NCBI GenBank assembly: GCA_030141605.1
Contig: JAQGDQ010000033.1
Coordinates: forward strand, 124,001-188,000
Direction: 5' to 3'
Source of the DNA: Tubiluchus corallicola
Taxonomy: Eukaryota > Priapulida > Priapulimorpha > Priapulimorphida > Tubiluchidae
DNA length: 64,000 nt
The position numbers and the translations under genes are program-made. The notes beneath the pieces are model-generated. The model did no database searches and was not told where the DNA came from. It worked only from the letters and a program-made list of their open reading frames with translations. Below are positions 59,301 to 64,000 of this stretch, piece after piece. Position 1 is the first letter of the stretch. Each line of letters opens with the position of its first letter.

Positions 59301-62300
59301 AAGTGAGCTGTAGTAGTTCCCTTTTAAAATCATAAATTGGTTCATTTTTTGCTTAATGTTTAATTCTGTCTTTAAAGAATGCTTTGTCTTGCAATTTCTT
59401 CTGGCACACACAACTAGAAAATGATTTTTTAAAACCTGTTCAATTTAGGCAACCCTGGGTGTTGTCTTTATGTGATGAAGGCAGGAGGATTTAAATACAA
59501 AATGTGTGAAACATTGAAATTTTTTCTTTATGTGTGCTACCTATTAATTTGTAAACCTGTTGTTGTGTAGCCATCTGATTTTAGTTGCAGTTTCATTTTC
59601 TGTGTGATGAGCTCTTTTCTCTATAGATGCTTATTGTTTGGGTATCAGTGAGTAGAGAATTTAGGATCAACCAACTGAGTACAGAAAATAATTCATTTGC
59701 CAGTGGACTAAATGGAGAGTGACTACTTTCCATTTAACTTGCTTTAGTTTAGCAGTTTATTGGCACATATTTTTTGCTCGACATTTATTTTTTCTCTAAT
59801 CTGACTTTTTTACAGTACTCGCAAAAAGCAAATGAAGATGGTCCATGTGAGGATGAAGATAAGGAATTGGGTGCAGTAGATACAAGCATAAGGTGTGAAA
59901 AATGAGGGTTTGTTTTTGTCATTCACGTAGACATGTGAACTGTACATTTTCATGAAATGATGAATGTTTGTTGTGAAAAATTATCGGAAGTAAAGATGGT
60001 TAAGAAAGTGAAAACAGTATGTCCACAGCCTACCATTATTTTCAAGTATTTCCTCAAAGTTGTTTTCTGTGCTTTTTATGTGCTGATCTTTACCATTTTT
60101 TTACAAAACTCAAAACTAGACAACTATAGATTTGAGTTGACAAATTTGGTATGTACCAGATACTGTTTTGCTATTATTTACCATTTGCAAGTTTTCTTGC
60201 ACTTAGAAGCTTTTTTTCCTATTCAAGATGATTACATTTTGGGGTCACACAATGACCAGAGCACTGCTTAGTGGAATTTAGTAAGCTAACGGTGACTGAT
60301 TGTTTCGTTGATGCATTTAGAAATTCCCCTACCACTGGACATGGGGTCACACAATGACCAGAGCACTGCTTAGTGGAATTTAGTAAGCTAACGGTGACTG
60401 ATTGTTTCGTTGATGCATTTAGAAATTCCCCTACCACTGGACACTGCATCACTTTAGGTTTATCTATACTTAAGAAGTTTACCTTGCCATTTTCCTGTCA
60501 ATTGAAATGCTAACCAGAGCTGATGCTGTTTATTTTTGGGATTTACTGCTTAGTATTCACTGTGGTTGCTCATCACAAGCAAGCAGACATTATTAATTTC
60601 TAATTCTTATTCACAGTGAAGAGAACAAAGAAGCATTTAAAGATTGGAAGGAGCATGATGAGGCGCATGATATATTCTGTCAAATAGATGGTATATTTAT
60701 ATGCTTAGTTTTTACTATGTAGGGCTTTGTGAGACAAGTTGTTCCCTTATTATTACTGCAAATTTGTACCTCCATATAAATTTTGTAATAAATTGTCTGT
60801 CACTTCTAGAGAAACATTTTTTACAAGATCACTTTTGTTTTAATGGAATAGATTGGGATTCATCTTTACTTTCAAGAACAATTTGGGCATTTTTATTTTA
60901 TAGGAATGAAATGCTTTTCTTATTTGTATTTACAAAAACTTAAAAAGCAGACCCTTTTTTGTGTGCATTTAATTTTTTTTATTTACACATTGATGAGTAT
61001 GAAATTGTAATGATATTCCAATCAGCATAAGCTTACTGATCTTTTTATTTACAAGACACATTGTAACTTTGTCATTAGCATATTTTCACACTTTTATTCT
61101 TATTACTAATAACAGACATGTAAACTTCATCATCTCTTACGTGGAATTTTGTGTTCAGATGATGCATCAGTTGATGCTGAATATGTGGATTTGCTACTAA
61201 ATCCTGAGCGATTCACTGGTTACAAAGGTGCATCACCGTGGAGAATATGGAAGGCTATATATGAAGAAAACTGTTTCAAGTACGTGATAATGTAAATGAC
61301 AGTGTATTATCAATGTTTAAACAAGTATTTTCTCTGTGTGATGAGTTATTTTCTCTACAGAACCTAAAATGTTAGGTATCAATGAGTAGAGAATTAGGAT
61401 CAACCAACTGATTACAGAGATGGTTCATGATTCCCAAATGTAAACAGGGGCATATTAACTAATAGGCTAACTAGGCTATAGGCTAGGGCGCCGAAGTTTG
61501 AGGTCGTTCACATTTTAGAAAAAATCTTATTCTCTTCGAAAAATGTGTATACTTTCATATTCATGTAAAGGGCAGATTTTATAACACACCGCGGGCAGTT
61601 ACTGAGAGTTGCTTTTATATAACTGCCACATAACGAACAGGTGCAAAGTATTACACAAGTTGCACAGCCTGCTTGAATATAAACGCTATGCACATACATA
61701 TAATTAATAATGAGCATGTAGGAACTAGGTTAATGGTGTTTCTAATACACCACAAGTAATTGTTTTATCTTCTCGTTACATAAATAACCATAAATTCACA
61801 ATAGAGATGGGCTGGACAGAACTATCAACCTAGGGCATCGTATATGCCGCTGCATGTAAATATGAATTTTCTGTAACTGTGATTCACTACTTTTAACTTC
61901 TGTTACTTGGTACTGTTTTCCCACTGATTCAGGTTTTTTCAGCTTCAATTTTACGCGGTTTTTGCAAATATAGGTTACCTATGCTATGCTATGTTTATGG
62001 TGGCTTTATCTACTTGTAATTATTTAATACAATTAATGCTAAAGGCTTTGTCAATACTAAAGTATCTAGTGAAAGAGAGTTTGATACAGTTATATGATTT
62101 GTTTTATAGGCCTGAGCCAGGTTATGGAAATTACGTCACATCTGACACAGTTGGAGGTATGTTTTCTTTATTATAATATATGTACGTGTCGTACACACTA
62201 GACACTAGCGCTTCACAGTGTGTGTTTCTCTAAACGATCTTAAATCGAGAAGTTGAACATATGCCAAAATGTCAAATTGCATTTTGATTATGTATTGTTT

Positions 62301-63656
62301 TGTATGTGAAATGCATTTGTCTTCAAGATGTTAAAGTGACTGAAGGACTGTTATAATGTGAAAGTATACCTTCTGTTATTTATCTTTTGACCTAATTTAC
62401 AGACATGTGTTTGGAAAAGCGAGCTTTCTTTCGAGCAGTATCCGGTTTGCATACCAGTATCAACGTTCACCTGTGTGCGGATTATTTATTCCCAAGTATG
62501 TAAAATTTAGTAAGTTGTCAGTCTTTTGATGACTTTAATCCTCAATACCTTTCCTTAAAGTTAAAATTGTATTGTAAAAACTTTCACCGAATAAATTTTT
62601 TGTTCTAATACCTGCAGTTAATATTCTAAGTATTGGATTCAAAATGAAATTCTTTTCTCAGTTTATTGTAGCATTTCGCATGGCTAAATCGTGCTGCACA
62701 TTTTACTGCAATTCTTTTACCAGGCTTGGATGGTGAAGGAAGATGGGGTTTAAATGTTGAAGAGTTCCGACGGAGATTTGATCCTGAATTTACCCAGGGT
62801 GAAGGACCACAACGATTACGAAATCTCTACTTTGTTTATTTGCTTGAATTGAGAGCATTAGCAAAGGCTGCGCCTTACTTCCAACAGGTGGTGACATTTA
62901 CAAATAATATTGAAATTAATCAAGAATTATCATTTTTTATATCTCTTTTGTTTTAGTGATAAACTGCAGTATTTTCTGGATGATGAGTTACTCTCTTTAC
63001 AGATCCTTTCATTAGGTATCAGTGAGTAGGGAATCTAGGATCAACCGACAGATTATTTCGCCATCTATTATATTATTTTATTGTTTTATTGCAATGCACA
63101 TTCCAGATAGGATTTTACACTGGTAATGAAGAGGAAGATGCAGTAGTACAGAAGGGTGTAAATGAAATTCTCAACAATATTAGGTAACTATAAATTGCTC
63201 TTAATGATACATTCTTACAGATGCCTACAAAACAAAGTGCAGAGCTTTTCTGAGCCAAGACTACGCTATTTGTTTGCTATTCAGTATTTTCTTTTGCATT
63301 TAATTTAGACATATTACTGCCTATCAATAAGTACTTTTAATTTTTACTGCCTATCAATAAGTACTTTTAATTTGTTTTGTCTCTGTGTCATGATATCTTT
63401 TAAAAAGTGGTTGTATAGATTTAACTTTATACGTTAGTTCTGGTGTTGCCATCCTTTGGTTTAATAATTTGTTTTTATTTACTATTTTAATTTATGTAGG
63501 TCATTCCCAAATCACTTCAATGAAAGTGAGATGTTTCAAGGTGATCCAAAAACTGCTATTAAGTTGAAGGAGGAGTTTCGTCTTCATTTTCTCAACATAT
63601 CGCGCATAATGGATTGTGTCGGCTGTGATAAATGTAGACTATGGGGAAAACTGCAG
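56357..63656 (+). CDS. ERO1: ERO1 endoplasmic reticulum oxidoreductase, partial (first 12 coding exons)
   Basis: ERO1 is a FAD-dependent ER-lumen oxidase that reoxidises protein disulphide isomerase and passes electrons to oxygen. Coding exons: 56357-56434, 57776-57895, 58481-58564, 59255-59302, 59816-59892, 60617-60690, 61159-61279, 62110-62156, 62403-62495, 62724-62887, 63107-63183, 63500-63656. All introns are GT-AG with matching phases, giving 380 codons, and the gene continues past the window. Exon 1 is a signal peptide. DDCTCD, CPFW, the shuttle and regulatory cysteines ([12 protein letters not shown]), [11 protein letters not shown], the C...[23 protein letters not shown]-contact region and the active site [16 protein letters not shown] are present. 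The N-terminal CFC of human ERO1A is replaced by PFS. The linker between ENCFK and the DMCLEKRAF block is shorter than in human. Vertebrate paralogues ERO1A and ERO1B cannot be distinguished here. Confidence 0.96.
56862..56960 (+). repeat. tRNA-like segment in ERO1 intron 1
   Basis: ATAGCTGAGTGGTCAAGGCG matches the A-box and D-arm of Leu/Ser-type tRNAs. The expected anticodon stem and B box are not clear in the following 60 nt. It is probably a SINE head or pseudo-tRNA, not a working gene. Confidence 0.35.
58658..59140 (+). mobile_element. interspersed repeat family R2, copy 3, in ERO1 intron 3
   Basis: It aligns with 28968-29552 in the same orientation, beginning near TCAAACGTCAG and ending GCAAGCACACATTTA. 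An internal deletion of about 90 bp relative to copy 1 lies near 58975. Confidence 0.75.
59595..59689 (+). ncRNA. C/D-box snoRNA candidate 1, ERO1 intron 4
   Basis: C box TGATGA lies at 59605-59610 and D box CTGA at 59675-59678, 74 nt from end to end. The flanks ATTTTCTGT (59595-59603) and ACAGAAAAT (59681-59689) form a perfect 9-bp terminal stem. Just before the D box, AGGATCAACCA is complementary to 11 nt at the universal 5' end of 18S rRNA (TGGTTGATCCT). By the D+5 rule the predicted 2'-O-methylation target is the first U after GG in that segment. An internal complement (TTCTCTA/TAGAGAA) is also present. Sense orientation inside a host intron is the usual animal snoRNA context. Confidence 0.68.
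60241..60443 (+). repeat. 102-bp tandem duplication in ERO1 intron 5
   Basis: Two adjacent copies start GGGGTCACACAATGACCAG at 60241 and 60343. They appear identical for almost the whole 102 bp. Because 102 is a multiple of three, an artefactual repetitive minus-strand frame spans both. Confidence 0.95.
61331..61420 (+). ncRNA. C/D-box snoRNA candidate 2, ERO1 intron 7
   Basis: C box TGATGA lies at 61339-61344 and D box CTGA at 61408-61411. TCTCTGT (61331-61337) pairs perfectly with ACAGAGA (61414-61420). Compared with candidate 1, one stem pair changes from T-A to C-G on both strands, a compensatory change. The antisense element AGGATCAACCA before the D box is identical to candidate 1. An internal 8-bp complement TTCTCTAC/GTAGAGAA is present. 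Confidence 0.7.
61445..61600 (+). mobile_element. possible hAT-type fragment in ERO1 intron 7
   Basis: A CAGGGGCATATTAAC start followed by a GGCTAGGGCGCCGAAGTTTG segment resembles the ends of many hAT or Academ-like elements. No matching right end was found, so it is a fragment at best. Confidence 0.3.
62971..63060 (+). ncRNA. C/D-box snoRNA candidate 3 (diverged), ERO1 intron 10
   Basis: It aligns with candidates 1 and 2. C box TGATGA is intact at 62981-62986 and the antisense AGGATCAACC is kept, but the D box reads CAGA (63049-63052) and the terminal stem is weak. The host intron is only 219 nt, and the element ends 46 nt before the 3' splice site. It may be a decaying copy or one with non-canonical boxes. 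Confidence 0.45.
63314..63373 (+). repeat. 30-bp tandem duplication in ERO1 intron 11
   Basis: TTACTGCCTATCAATAAGTA and the following ten bases occur twice in direct succession. Confidence 0.9.
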
Positions 63657-64000
63657 GTTAATAGCCATCTTCATTTTAACATAACGTTTATTATGTCAGT
63701 TTTGATTTTGCTGACTTTCGGTTTAAATACATAGTTCGTGTCCATTGTAGTTTATTAGTACTGGCAGTACTGCATTTCTCGTCAGCTGTTGTCATCCCAC
63801 TTACACATCTTAGGGTTAAATATTGGTGGCAAAATTGAAATATGCACTTGAAAATGTTTTGCTGTAAATAGCATAGAGGACGTTATTATTACCCGGAGAA
63901 CAGTATTATTACTGTATTACTAGTTAAAGATCCAGCACAGATTAGTAATTAAGAAATTTTTGTCCAAAAAAATTAACAAAATCAGTCGGTATGATTGTGC
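63657..64000 (+). other. start of ERO1 intron 12
   Basis: After the donor at 63657 (GTTAAT) no further exon is seen to the window edge. The rest of ERO1, including the region after the CxxCxxC site, lies outside. Confidence 0.7.

Noticed and set aside
60219-60452. Repetitive minus-strand frame with duplicated 34-residue units
   Set aside because: It is produced by the 102-bp tandem duplication in an ERO1 intron; 102 is a multiple of three.

Overview
This is an AT-rich stretch of an animal nuclear genome. Genes are split by GT-AG introns of up to about 3 kb and surrounded by many decayed transposons. Two gene families point to an animal: a PIGBOS1-like mitochondrial microprotein and XLF. Nothing here fixes the species. 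Gene structure and repeat load suit an invertebrate, and an ascidian is possible but unproven. No prokaryotic features (operon promoters, Shine-Dalgarno sites, CRISPR) were seen.

Layout. 1-5.6 kb: poorly resolved left edge with two candidate minus-strand exons and a nested transposon. 5.6-20.9 kb (+): complete PIGT, 11 coding exons that join in frame to 574 codons; its last exon is partly duplicated 613 bp upstream as a possible alternative 3' exon. 22.25-21.86 kb (-): a PIGBOS1-like microprotein followed 44 nt later by a second single-pass microprotein, perhaps one bicistronic transcript. 27.65-26.80 kb (-): VTA1 in a single exon. 28.9-42.2 kb: mostly transposons, including a nearly full-length but broken LINE inserted in a terminal-inverted-repeat element. 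43.45-44.46 kb (+): NHEJ1/XLF in a single exon. 45.5-51.3 kb: two more inverted-repeat elements, a repeat split by a LINE, and LINE relics. 51.3-56.3 kb: no recognisable gene. 56.36 kb to the right edge (+): the first 12 coding exons (380 codons) of ERO1, including the CxxCxxC active site, running off the window.

The genes do not form one pathway. PIGT acts in GPI-anchor attachment in the ER, ERO1 in ER disulphide formation, VTA1 in ESCRT-III/VPS4 recycling, XLF in DNA end joining, and the PIGBOS1 family at mitochondria-ER contacts.

The most notable signals are: (1) a family of three C/D-box snoRNA-like sequences in three ERO1 introns, two with perfect terminal stems differing by a compensatory base-pair change, all with an antisense element matching the 5' end of 18S rRNA; (2) a family of inverted-repeat elements with TGT...ACA ends and 5-bp target duplications; (3) the PIGT 3' exon duplication; (4) the two-microprotein locus.
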